A stretch of DNA of 64,000 bases from Iris pallida (GCA_029216955.1 JANAVB010044018.1:2451359-2515358); one strand, 5' to 3'; shown: positions 19,118 through 30,393, counted from the stretch's first letter. Translations and numbers: made by a program. The notes: generated from the letters alone by a model not told the origin.

Positions 19118-21964
19118 ATGGTGACTCTGCTAGGGAATACCTTCTCCTCTAATGAAAAGGCGGTGATGCAATCTGATGACAACTTGCTGGAAGCTTCTCA
19201 AGACATGCTGGTCGTACGCTTCGACCAGCAGGCTTTTGAAGATCTCCTCTCTGCTGAAAAGTCAAAGACTTCAAAGTGGTTCGTACAACAGAAGAAGACC
19301 CGACGTGTTTGGAGGCCTAAGGCGGCTGTAGCCAGCAACACGATGGCGGGAACTACATCTCAGGACCCCCTCAACGTCAAGGCCACAGAGAAGATGTCGA
19401 CTGCTACAGCCTTATCCCCTCGCCCGATTACCATCCCGGGAAAGCATGGCGAGGAAGATGGTGGTTCTATTGTTGATCTGATGAAGGAACGATGCCAAAG
19501 GAAGCACACACCAGTCCAACCACTCACGACGAGAGTATTGCCGGTAAGGAGATCTGTCTTCAACAGAATCGCTTTCCCTTCAGGTAAACCTTCAACGAAC
19601 TCTGAATACTACTCGCCCGATGGGGGTAATAGAAAGAGATTCCAGGTGGCTCGTGCTTCATACAATAAGCGTGCAACACCAGCGACAGACCAGAGGCCCG
19701 TGTTGACAATAACATGTGCAGCCGACAGAAAGCTATACATGACTGGCTCTCGCGCTCTGATGCCTAAACCAGTCCAATCATCCTTCCACTGGGGTACTCC
19801 TGTGCATAAGCTAAGCCAGGGGACATGTCCCATGGAAGGAAACCACGCGAGCAGCGTTCCCACAGGAGCGACAGGAGGCTTCCTCGCCAGGCCCGCTCTA
19901 ACCGTACTTACATGTAGCTTCCCTACATCTACAACGGGAGTGCTACGACAGAAGATCCAACCCTCTCCCAAGCGAAAAAAGAATTTATGGCGCAAGATGT
20001 GCCTAAATCAAGGCACTCTCATACCCATATCACCATCAACTGTCGCTGTCAGCAGACGACTGCGACATCGCCGAGCAGGCGTTCCGTCTTCCAGAGACTC
20101 TACTCCATGTCGACCCCACGCCAGAGGCTTAATAGGGGGTCGGTGAGCCATAGAGAATATAAGCCCCGCATCGCCACATGCTACGCGATACAGTATTCCA
20201 GAGCTTTCAAGAAGCCCTCCCAGTATCCTTCCATATCGGTTGCTAAACCAAAGAGAAGGTCAAAGAAGAGTAAATCTAAGGTACCTGATGCAGGTGTGTT
20301 CCAAGGTACTCGCTCCAAATCTGTATTCGGTGCTTTGTCAAAAACTGGGGGTAGCCAGGCTCCTACCATACACGACAACCCTGTGTTCCTACCTGACGAG
20401 GCGTAATACGACACGGATGTCTCCATTGGCGCAGCCAGAAAGTGAAGGATCCATGGTTTCCTCGAGCCACCCTCACACTCAGTATGTGTTCGTGGCCGAT
20501 GGCAATGAGGAAGACAACAATGAAGCTCTCAGACATATTAAAGTCCTCGAGACGAAGTTAGATATGCTGACGGACACCATGAAGACCCTGTCCTCAGTTA
20601 TAATCGACCTCAAGAGTAGCATGGCCCTCGCTGCCTCTACACCTACACGTAATCCGCCAACCAATGACGAATCCAGCAGGTTGTCTACTGCCAATCAGGC
20701 AGGACCATCCTCGTCGACTCCATCGGCTACAGGCTCCGCAATACCGGCCAGATACATCAGGCCATCAAGGAGCTATATGCTCATCATGATGCCAAGAAGA
20801 AGCAAGCAACGCTCCGGAAGATGGGGATCAGGCAGCCATACCCTGCTGAATGGGATGACATCGTCTATCCTCCCAAATATAATCTGCAGACGCTTGCACC
20901 TTATAAAGGGTAGGGGTCTTCCCGATAATACTTGAGGTACTTTGCCTCAGTAATGGAGAACCTGCCAAAGGATGACGCCCTTCTGTCCAATATATTCATA
21001 GGAGCCCTACAGGGGGTAGCCTATGAGTTATTCTGCAGTCTTCCGGACGACTGTATCTCATCATTTGAAGACTTGAAGACTTAGTTCGTGGAACGATTCT
21101 ACGAAGGAGCCATGGATATGACCATGTCGACCATCATAGAAATTGTTCAGAGGAAGAAAGAACCTGTCCGTGCATACATCGAGCGCTTCTGCCAGACAGC
21201 CCTCAGATTACTACACGGTATGTCCGAGCCCATGCTTATGGACTTCTGTCGCAAGAACATGCTACCCGCTATAAAATTGTTGCACAGTGCTCCCTGCATG
21301 GAGTGGACGCCTTTCATTACAGATACAGATGCCGCACAAAGGAAAGCCCAAGACGTACAGCTCCTAGGGCTACACTTTCCTGCGCTCGAAGACAAGGGGA
21401 GACGCTCGTCCAGCAACAACCCTAAAGACGAAAAAGACAAGCAAGCCATGACCGTCAACATCTCCAAAGGTTCAGCAGCTATGAACCGCAAAACTACGGA
21501 AGTACGGAGGCCGAAGAAGACTTACTCCTTCAATGACGAGGATACGCTGGAGCTCTTCGAGATGCTTACGAAGAGTGGCAAACTGTCCATCCTACACCTA
21601 GGCGTCCTAATGAAGTAGAAAGGGTAGACCATCCCAAGTACTGCCATTATCACCAGTACGTCCATCACTCAACACAGGACTGCTATGTGTTGAAGTGGCA
21701 AGTTCAGCGCCTCATTAACGCTAATGTTATATCGTTGGATTATGAGGAGAAGACCGTCACGGCCAACATGGTTACTCTCCAGTTCGGAAATTTTCTAGCC
21801 ACAGAGGTACAAGATGGCATCATCCCTATTCTAAAGGCGACGATGGAGGTAGTCAACCTTCTGCCAGCACGGGGTAACGCTCAAGGGATCGTCCCGTTCT
21901 CTACGCCTCAAGACGGAGTCATGAGGGTCCATGTGGACCGGGCTCCCGACATGATGAACCAGTA
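19118..21964 (+). pseudogene. Gag (capsid and Cys/His motif) of Tat-type element C
   Basis: The start ATG at 19118 overlaps the primer site. MVTLLGNTFS and MLVVRFDQQAFEDLL match the Gag start of element I (MATLLGTNFS, MVVRFDQQAFEEML), so the start is real. The frame shifts near 19990, 20430, 20820 and 21620. In order: basic linker, GVFQGTRSK and DNPVFLPDE (as in I), a coiled-coil-like stretch (VLETKLDMLTDTMKTL), a Retrotrans_gag domain (IRQPYPAEWDD, GALQGVAYELFCSLP, FVERFYEGAMDM, YIERFCQTALRLL) and a Cys/His motif (YCHYHQYVHHSTQDC). A particle protein, now inactive. Confidence 0.85.
19119..19136 (+). other. Primer binding site of element C
   Basis: TGGTGACTCTGCTAGGGA, three bases after the LTR end. 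Element I has TGGCGACTCTGCTGGGGA in the same place. It is not an initiator Met site; Ogre-type elements are known to use another tRNA (tRNA-Arg has been reported), but I cannot verify the tRNA here. The site overlaps the gag start codon. Confidence 0.75.
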
Positions 21965-22683
21965 ATCATCGTAAATCTCTCGGGAAATATTTTATGACCT
22001 CGCTTCTGAAATGTTATCCTAAGATGTGTCTACCATATAATCTCTACCTCTGAGTAGTCACCTCCTCCATAATAGCTATAAGATGTCATAATCTTTAGAA
22101 AATAGTTCACGTCCATATTACCTCTGAAGTATTATTCTACATCGTGTCTACCATGTCCATAATACCTCTGAGTAGTCAACCCATTATGATAACCCCAAAG
22201 TTGTCATAACTCCCTAAGAAAAAAATAGTCACATCCATATTACCTCTGAACTATTATTCTAGGAAGAAGGATGCTTTCCATGTCCATATAACCTTTAAGC
22301 AATGCCCCTGTTCCCTGATGATTCCCCACAATCGTCATCTATAGAACCCTTCACGTCCATATTACCTCTGAGTCATTCTATACCCCAGAAGTGTCTATCC
22401 TTACCATGTCCTTATCACCTCTGAGTAAAAAAAGTGTCTCTAGCAAAAACTCTCGTGTTTGCCATGTCCACATAACCTCTGAGCAAACACCTTGTCCCCA
22501 GGGGAATTATCCCCCCTGTAGGAATTCTCACCCCTGTACAGGATCTACACTGTGAAGAGGGATAAAACATAAAAAGAAAATAGAAACTCAAGATACAAAG
22601 AAGGCAATCTTTTCTATTACAAAATACGCATATGATCCTTCACAAGTTGAAGGACAAAAAGAAGCTAGTACAAATCCAACCAC
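21965..22683 (+). repeat. Repeat block in place of protease and RT N-terminus (element C)
   Basis: No coding is seen. About eight copies of a CATGTCCATATTACCTCTGA-like motif occur every 50-65 bp between about 22035 and 22485, alternating in flanking sequence. Four related copies sit in the 3' untranslated region of the same element (25385-25600). Protease and the RT fingers/palm with the catalytic Asp pair should be here and are missing. Confidence 0.7.
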
Positions 22684-23470
22684 TTGGATGATCTACGGAT
22701 GGTGTTCGATCTAATACGGACACATCAGCTAAAAATGAATCCAACCAAGTCCTTCCTGGGCGTTTCCAGCGGCAAGTTCTTAGGCTTCATCATCACAGCA
22801 AAAGAAATTCATATTGACCCGGAGAAGACCAAAGCAATTCTTGACATGGCACCTCCAAAGAACCTCCGAGAGCTTCAAGGTTTACAGGGCGACTGGCATA
22901 TATGAGCAGGTTCATAGCAAATCTCTCTGGTAAATGTCAACCCTTCACCAGATTAATGAAGAAAGGGGTCACTTTTGAATGGACCGAAGCGCACGTTCGA
23001 CGACATCAAGAAGTACCTCACCAGCCCTCCTGTGCTGGTAGTCCCAGTCGTAGGGAACCCTTTCCTACTATACGTCCGAGCCATGGATCATTCTCTTGGT
23101 GCCTTATTAGCCCAAAAGAATAAGAAAGGCCATAAACAAGTAATACCTTATCTCAGCAGGACCATGGTTGGAGCTGAGCACCGGTATAATCCAGATGAGA
23201 ATGAATGTCTTGCCCTTTTCTTCGCCATCCAGAAGATACGGCATTATGTGACCGGACAGACGATCCATGTGGTATCCAGGATCAACCTTCTTAGAGTCCT
23301 TATGACCAAGCCAGGGGTACTGAATTCACGACTAGCCACATGGGTAATCCTCTTGACTCCTTACGACATGGTGTTCGTCCCACAGAAGGCAGTCAAAAGC
23401 CAAGCGTTGGCAGATTTCCTGGCGGCTCATCCGGTGCCAAAAAATTTGAAACTCTATGAAGAAATCCTCG
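22684..23470 (+). pseudogene. RT thumb and RNase H of element C
   Basis: Picks up after the RT active site: HLDDLRMVFDLIR, MNPTKSFLGVSSGKFLGFII (typical gypsy RT end), IHIDPEKTKAI, and after frameshifts near 22900 and 22975 the RNase H domain (GNPFLLYVRAMDHSLGALL, YLSRTMVGAEHRYNPDENE, CLALFFAIQKIRHYV, SRINLLRVLMTKPGV, ADFLAAHPVP). Asp of the usual LYL-A/D start is replaced (LYVRAMDH). The missing RT core makes it non-functional. Confidence 0.88.
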
Positions 23471-23499
23471 ATGAAGTACTGGAGTCCAACGCAGTTTCG

Positions 23500-23955
23500 G
23501 ACAAGTCAGTATGGCGCATGTTCTTTGACAGAGCCTCAAGAGCGGGACCAAAGGGTGATCATAATAGGGGTCGGGATCATCTTTGTTACTCCGAACGACC
23601 TAGTTATCAATCGTGCATATTCTCTCACGTAGTCATACACCAACATTGGTACAGAGATAATGCCATCATCATCGGGCTCTAACTCGCCAAACAACTGGGG
23701 GTTGACTACATCGAGGCCAATGGAGGCTCAAAATTGATCATCAGTCAGGTTCGAGGTCAACACGAGGTTCGACATGAGGACTTAATCCCATACAGCTAGG
23801 CGGCAATTGACATTATCTTCACCTTCACAGGATTCTTTGTAGAACATCTGCCACGGTTGCAGAACTTGGAGGCCGATGTACTAGCCGGTCTCGCCACCTC
23901 TTTGGCCGCCCCCGTTGGACCTTATCATACCGTTTCAGTAACGGGCCGGGATTAG
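23500..23955 (+). pseudogene. Second RNase H (plant Tat-specific) of element C
   Basis: WRMFFDRASRAGPKG opens a second RNase H fold (ancestral motif DGAS), followed after a frameshift by NAIIIGL, then QLGVDYIEANGGSKLIISQV, GQHEVRHEDLIPY, FFVEHLPRLQNLEADVLAGLA. An additional RNase H between the ordinary RNase H and integrase is the known diagnostic trait of the Tat lineage. The first catalytic Asp is kept (FFD); frames are broken near 23600 and by two TAG stops. Confidence 0.82.
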
Positions 23956-24039
23956 TCTGTCAAAAGCATGCCCTGTGCACATGTTAGAACTACTCGTTAC
24001 AAGTAGGAAGGGATGAAGGCACCAGGGATTGGCAATTCC

Positions 24040-25285
24040 TATTTATAGACTATGCAGTTTATGGGATTCTGCTTGAAGACCCAAGAGAGGCAGCATCTAT
24101 CAGGAGGCGCTCACTCCGTTTCTTCTACAATTCGGCCACCAAAATTCTATATTATCGCTCATACGACGGACTTCTCTTACGCTGTTTGTCTCGTACAGAG
24201 GCACAAGAAGCACTCAGAGAAGTACATGATGGAACCTATGGAGCCCACCAGCCGAGCCCCAAGCTACAAGATCGGCTGCGCCGTATGGGCTATTACTGGC
24301 CCACTATGATGGCAGATGCTGTTGAGTATTCAAAGAAATATTGGGCGTGCCAATTTCATACAGATTTCATCCATCAACCTTTGGAATATTTATACCCCAC
24401 AGTGGCCTCATGGCTATTCGAAGCCTGGGGAATGGATATCGTGGGCCAGTCAGCCCATCATCCTCTAAAGGATACTGGTTCATCCTCGCCATTACGGATT
24501 ATTTTTCTAAATGGGCAGAAGCTGTACCATTGGTAGAGGTGAAGACTTCTAACGTGATCAGTTTCATCAAACATCACGTTATATACCGTTTCGGAGTTCC
24601 CAGAAGGATCATTCACGATAACGATCCTCAGTTCGTAAGCCATACATTCCACCGGTTCTGTGATATAAGCCAAATTCAGAATATGGCATCAACAGCTTAC
24701 AACCCGACAGCTAATGGATTGGCCGAGGCATTCAACAAAACTATTGTCAAACTCCTCAAAAAGGTCGTCTCCTCCAACAAATGCGATTGGAATGAGAAGT
24801 TAGGTGAATGTCTATAAGCCTACCGTACGACTGTTCGTACACCTACTGGCAGTACACCATTCTCCTTGGTCTATGGGAGCGAGGTTTTCCTCCTCATGGA
24901 GATTCAAATCCCGTCCTTACAGGTAGCCATCACTAATCAATTAATCGTTGAAGACAATCAGCGCAGGCAGTTACAAGAGTTAGAAGCGCTGGATGAAAAG
25001 AGCTTACTCGCGCAGCAAAGGATTGAGATTTACCCAGCTCGCGTCTCTGGGGCCTTCAATAAAAAGGTCTGTGAAAGATCCTACCAGGTGGGCGACCTCG
25101 CCTTGGCAGTACGAAAACCGACGGTGATGACCCACAAGACGGCTGGAAAGTTCGAGCCCAAGTGGGAAGGACCGTTCGTTATAGATACGGTATACTCCAA
25201 CGGTACTTATCGGCTAGCTAAGCCTAATGGGGACTTGCTGATGATGCCCATCAACGACAAGTTCCTAAAGAAGTATTACGTCTGA
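24040..25285 (+). pseudogene. Integrase of element C
   Basis: Zinc-binding part HDGTYGAHQPSP ... YWACQFH (24205-24345; a Cys of the usual HHCC is Ala-flanked and partly changed), then a 1-base shift. Catalytic core: NGYRGPV (ancestral MDIVG), ITDYFSKWAEAVPL, IIHDNDPQFVS with the second Asp, and NGLAEAFNKT with the Glu. Stop near 24815 (TAA) inside the core. C-terminal part: TPFSLVYGSEVFLLMEIQ, LVLRK-like LALAVRKPTVMT, KFEPKWEGPFVI, stop at 25283-25285. There is no chromodomain, as expected for Tat. Confidence 0.87.
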
Positions 25286-27540
25286 AGACAGAACCAGCAT
25301 AGGCACCCACATCCCCTGAAAAGGGTGCCCATGAGCTCTGGTAAAGGGATCTTTCGCTCTCCCTCATATATATTATCTCAAGTAGATGAAGCACTTCATG
25401 TCCACATTACCTCTGGATTGCTCCTCTACGCCTGGAAGACACGACTACCATGTCCACATTACCTTTGAGTAGTCGTTCTTCTCGCATCAGTTCTATGATT
25501 AACTCAGTGGTCTAAAAAATAGTTCACGTCCATATTACCTCTGGATTATTGTTCTATACCCCAACAAAGATCAAGCCTACCATGTCCATATTACCTCTGG
25601 TCAGGCAAATCCATTATGAAGATTCCCTCCTTATGCTGAAGACAAAAGCAAAGAGAACTAGAAAGCTTCTACATATAAGGGCCTGTTTGGTAAACCGTAA
25701 GTATAGGAATATATGGATTTGGACTTTCAAGTAGGAAAAAACGATGGAAATCAATTCACTTTCCTGTTTTCCTAAGAGGAGACAAAGTTGTTTGGTTGGG
25801 ATAAGAAAATGAGAAGTGAAAAGTGAAAAATAAAAAAGTTGATATTTATAAAATATAATTAGTTGTTAATTACACAATAACAACAACAATAATGATAATA
25901 ATTACTATTATTATTAATCCAATAATTATTATAATTACTATTATTATTAATCCAATAATTATTATAATTACTATTGCTTATTAATATTCTCCCTCCACAA
26001 ATTCATACAGTTAAAACATATACTAATACATTAATTAATACATATATTAATATATTAATTACTAATACATTTCTTTCACAATTTGGTGGAGCACAGCAGC
26101 TGATGGCTCCACCACTGATCTCTCTCCACACACACACACACAAAAATCATTGGAGGTCGACGATCACTCTCCATGCACACACAAAAAATCCATGGGGGAG
26201 ACGACCTCGTCGACCCCCATTCCGCTACACAACAGCTGAGGACCTCGTTGACCGCATCTGGCCGCACAACAGCAGTCGACCTCGTCGATCCCACTCGACC
26301 GCACAACAGCTATCGATCTCGTCAACCTCCATGGTGGTGGAGCCGACCTCATCGACGGCCCCACATGAGTTATCGGCGGCTCCTTGAGCTTGGCCTCGCC
26401 GGAAACTCGTCGACGGCTCCTCGAGCATCACCAGAAATTGATCGACAGCTCCTCGAGCTCGGTCCCGCCTGCAGGTTTACTATAATTAATTTGTAAAAAA
26501 GAGCTTGATTAAAGAAAAAATCCCTCTTACCAACCCACATCCAAGTCTATGAAGAGGAAGTGAAAAGCTGAAGAAGCCGGGGGACAGGAACAGCAAATCA
26601 CTGCTCTCTCCCTAAATCCATTCAAAATTCTGTTACAACCAAACAAAGGATATTAACTTTCAAACCCACTTTCCCAAAAAATTACACTTCTAATCTAAAA
26701 TCCATGTTACCAAACAGACCCTAAAAATATATGGCTACAAAGACCTATTACAGACTCTTCGTAGTTACATACACAGAAGCCAAAAAAAAGATAAAATTAC
26801 GGAACAAGCTCTCTATAGCGCAGGTGAGGCGGTGACAGAAACAATCACTTCATGGTCAAAAGAAAGCCACCGCCCGAAGCAGCTACAAGCCCGAGCCGGG
26901 GATGAAGACCAGCACATGACTCCTCTATCTTCCTAGCTGGCCGGAGAGAGCAACCACAGCAGCAGGCCTTGCCATTCCTCGGACAGCATGACAACCAATG
27001 CAAAGTCAGAAAGTAAGGGTTCGAGACACCATTAGTAGTAGTTCTACTACAACTTCTTTGGATAAAAATATTTACCACTGATGGCCGCCTCAAGCAAACT
27101 CCAGGATCATCAGGAGTCGAACATCGGGCAAGCAAGGCCATTGTTGAAGTAGCTGAGTCTTCTCTTGAAGGAGCACAATCCTTTATGTAGGCTGTTCGCG
27201 TGGTCCAAGCACGAGCCAGACATCGGTCAGAAGGAAGCTTATATGTTAAGCTAAAGCTCCACTACATGACAGATGACAGTACTGCGAGTGACCAAAGGAA
27301 CGTGACTCTGAACATCCTCTACTAAAGAGATTCGTGATCCTTGCAAAGATGCAAGAGGCTCCAATATCAAGAAGCCATCAGGAGCCCATGCTCTGAAATG
27401 ATGACTCAGGACAATTAATACTAAGAGCTAGGTGTGACACCAGCCATCACCCAGCTCGTACAGTCCTAACAAGTGTTCATATGCTTCTGTTCAAAGTATC
27501 CCGAGCTTGACTCAAGTTTGGGACACTTTGAAGGGGGTCT
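25286..27540 (+). other. Long 3' untranslated region of element C (holds a DNA transposon)
   Basis: It contains four CATGTCCACATTACCTCTGG-like repeats (25385-25600), the PIF/Harbinger-like insertion (25679-26721) and about 820 bp of unassigned sequence (26722-27540) ending in the polypurine tract GAAGGGGGTCT right before the 3' LTR. A 98-codon antisense frame (27141-26845) has no recognisable motif and I do not call it a gene. Confidence 0.6.
25679..26721. mobile_element. PIF/Harbinger (Tourist)-like non-autonomous DNA transposon
   Basis: Terminal inverted repeats GGGCCTGTTTGGTAA (25679-25693) and TTACCAAACAGACCC (26707-26721), flanked on both sides by TAA, the 3 bp target duplication typical of PIF/Harbinger. 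Length is 1043 bp and no transposase frame is seen. The left third is AT-rich (25840-26070); the middle (26160-26460) is GC-rich with a ~40 bp imperfect repeat (GACCTCGTCGA ... GCACAACAGC). It inserted in the untranslated region of element C. Confidence 0.8.
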
Positions 27541-29294
27541 TGTAGAAGCATGAAAAATCTCAGCTGAAGACATCCCCTCGCCAAAGCACAGAAGATGCAC
27601 AAGACTGAGGCTCAGTGCTAAAAAGACAAAACAGAAGATATGAAGAGAAGTCCCTTTATTGTCATGTCTACCAAAGTCTAGTACGGACACATAAGTACTA
27701 TACATAAGGGACTAATTATGTTCTTCTATAAAGGATCTAGTATAGATTCGACAGAAGCCTAGAGGGATCTACAATGGATGCAGTCTTCATCGAAGTGCAG
27801 CCTTCCTTCTTCTCGATCCACACACTGGAGGATTGACCTCCACCGAAGCATGTTCCGATTTTCTTGTGGGTTCAGCCTCTCAGAAGCATATCAGTAACTC
27901 AGCACTTTGAAGAAACCAGAGCCTTCAAGCCAAAGGCGCAGCTACCTGCTTACGCCAACCTCCGAAATAAGATGGTGGTAGGCCCTCCTCTCCTTCTTTT
28001 ACTTCAGAAGCTAGTGTCTTCACTCCAGAGGCGCAGCTACCTGCCTGCGCCAATATCAGACACACAAGGGTGTCATACCCTTCCCTTCGCAGCCAACTCC
28101 TTCACTATTCAGAGGTGCAGCTACTTACTTACGTCCGTATGAGGCGCAGGATGGTGATATGCTCATACCATCTCCATTCCCACGGCACAGTCGTCTGCTC
28201 CGGATCAGAAGCTTAAGTCACTTCTCTACAAGAGACTTGGGAACTTCTATCGCAATCAATGTAAGTCAACCTGTCGCTCCAAAAGCACAACAACCTCGTC
28301 AACCTGAAGCACAAGCCTAATTGTCACCTACAGCACAATAACTCAGGTAGCCCAAAATATGGCTTCATAAGTTGCTCTATATGCCCAGAAGTCTTATCGT
28401 CATTTCAAGCCAAGTCCACTCGTCGCCTAAAAGCATAGAGGTTCCGTCGTCTCCAGAAGCACGGTCTACTCGTCGCCCCACAAGCACAGCAGCACTTAGT
28501 CCACACCAGAGATGCAGGAAGCGTGGGTCCACCACAATTTATTTGTTTAAACTGCATATTGTATAGAAGATTGGGATTAAATTATGATTGATATCATATC
28601 AGATTGTTTAAATCTCAGACGAGGATTAGTTAGACTCCAAATCTAGGATGAAATACTAAGATTTACTCGACTGTATCTGAGCAAGCAAATTGACATACGC
28701 CACGTGCCACCTCCTTCCGTTATGTTTATAACCACCAGAGATCTCGTTTGAGGGGAATCTTGATGTCCGCCACGGGTCAGCGTCGTAGAAGCCCGTACCG
28801 TGCAATGAGGTAGATTCTTTCATATCTCTGGAACCCTAATGCACATCGCATAGGTGCTCGGTTCTCTATAAATATAAGAAGTTTTTCTTCCACCAAAAAA
28901 GTAGAATAATAAGAGAGAAAACATTGACAATCGACAATCTTTGAAGGATCAACAGTCTCTATCCATGTAGGGTCGACCACCCTCATCCACCTATCAACCA
29001 AAGAACCAACCAACCAACCATCTTCAAGGGATCTTCTCATCCAAACAGCCTTTTGATCGGTGACCCCAGAGTCCCATCAAAGGTGCCAGAGAGCCATAGC
29101 AAGGTTGATTCGTCGTTAGATCATCAATCGAGTAAAGGAGCCACTGCAGCGCTCGATGTCCATCGTCACACTTTTCTAGAAACCTTTTCTTCCTGTACTT
29201 AGAATATCCTGTTTAGGACTTCCTTCTTTGTACATAGATACCTTATGCGTTCATAAAGCAAAAAAGTTCGTTCAACCTTTTGTTACGTCGAATA
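27541..29294 (+). repeat. 3' LTR of element C
   Basis: Matches 17368-19115 throughout with scattered changes. It starts TGTAGAAGCATGAAAAA after the polypurine tract and ends CGAATA (CGAACA in the 5' copy, so the terminal CA has mutated to TA). The same internal GCAGCTACCTGCCTG repeats are present. Confidence 0.92.
28867..28874 (+). promoter_or_regulatory. TATA box in the 3' LTR of element C
   Basis: TCTCTATAAATATAAG is a plausible core promoter about 430 bp before the LTR end. The corresponding bases in the 5' LTR are CTCTTTAAGTAG, so the 5' copy has lost it. Confidence 0.6.
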
Positions 29295-29760
29295 ATGATG
29301 AGACATGTTCTATCTCTAAAATGTTAGAGATTAGAATGGGAAAACAGGTAATACCTACTACCCAATCAAAGTTTTATCCTATGACACATCACACACATGA
29401 TAGGACACGATCAAAGAAAGCACGCAAAGCAAATGTTACATATCATCATTTTTTTACAAATATCCACGCACATCATATCATACCACTATACGGTCTCGTA
29501 CGGCTGTACAGAGCACTAATGTTAATATTTTTGTCATTTTGTGGTATGAAAGGACACATTTATAGTCAATGTCTGACTAGAAAACTTGTTGATATAAACT
29601 TGTGCAAAGGGGTTCCTAAAGCTAATAAATGTGGATCTAAGTTTTGGATACCAAAGTCTTCGCCTCTTAGTGCAGGTGAAGCTTCTCATATTAAATAGAA
29701 CCATAAAAATGTTGGTGATTGCAAAGCTACAAAGGTCATCTTCCACGAAATTACACCAAC
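29295..29760 (+). pseudogene. Gag of copia A', second part (after element C)
   Basis: Begins with the ATGAT target duplication and continues the frame broken at 17367: ETCSISKMLEIRMGKQ matches KLEIRLGKQ in the Gag of B. A His-containing stretch (THHTHDRTRSKK, TYHHFFTNIHAHH) and FCGMKGHIYSQC, the second Cys/His motif, follow, then LVDINLCKGVPK and FWIPKS. The frame ends at 29696-29698. About 29700-29850 is not assignable and leads to element D. Confidence 0.82.
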
Positions 29761-29849
29761 ATAAGTATGGTCGTTAGAACCACTTTTGTTATGCTGCCAA
29801 AAGCAAAGGGTACCGAGTCTTCCACAAAAGGACAATGATCATCTACGTA

Positions 29850-30166
29850 GCATCTGATCCTGCTGCGCTTGCTTAGTTATCTTTAGTTAGTGCTGAGATA
29901 TTGTAGTGGATACTGAGTTGACTTTGAGACATGTAGTTGAGATTTTATTTGTCTTTGGACATTACACATTTCCTATTATGAGATGGTTCTATTTCTATTC
30001 ATCTTTTAGAGCTGAGTTGTGATATTGAGTTGTTGATTCCCAAGTGGGAAATATCATTTATTGTGTGGTTGTTCATCATATTGTTACAATGTTCTACTGT
30101 CGACTCTGGGGTGCAGGCTGGACGTGCGCATGGTTCATGCCCAATTATTGGGTGTGGGTCATGACA
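29850..30166 (+). repeat. Truncated 5' LTR of element D
   Basis: Matches only the last ~317 bp of the 3' LTR (37870-38186), from near TACG(T/C)A to the terminal ATGACA. The first ~2.47 kb of the LTR are missing; the break lies against copia A' sequence. A leader with GGTGGCCCATACAGG follows directly, the same motif as in the leaders of F and G. Confidence 0.85.
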
Positions 30167-30393
30167 CGTATTTATGGTGGCCCATACAGGTCAGATTTCG
30201 GAAAGACTGTAAAATCGTGGTAGTACTTAGGTTAGTCGTACTGCTCCGGGCCTGTAACTAGGAATAGGATTAGGAATCTAAGGACCGCCCCTGTATGTTT
30301 AAAATACATTATTGACCTCTATATTCGATTATTCTTGATTTGCATCCAGTTTGAATCTTTCCACCGGCTAACAGTTTTTTTTATTTCCAGTCA

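Larger units (their letters stand above)
17368..29294 (+). mobile_element. Element C: gypsy retrotransposon, Tat/Ogre group
   Basis: An 11.9 kb element with LTRs of 1748 and 1754 bp, primer site, gag, partly deleted pol with RNase H, a second RNase H and integrase, a long 3' untranslated region and a polypurine tract. RT before integrase places it in Ty3/gypsy; the second RNase H is diagnostic of the Tat group. The target duplication ATGAT is intact. Pol lacks protease and most of RT, so it is non-autonomous. LTR start and primer site match element I at the right edge of the window. Confidence 0.92.

Noticed and set aside
19360..20426. Antisense frames opposite gag of element C
   Set aside because: Shadows of the gag coding strand without homology between C and I.
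26845..27141. 98-codon antisense frame downstream of pol in element C
   Set aside because: Some Tat-group elements have an antisense ORF in this place, but this frame shows no recognisable motif, is Cys/Arg/Gly biased without pattern, and I cannot compare it with a second copy here.
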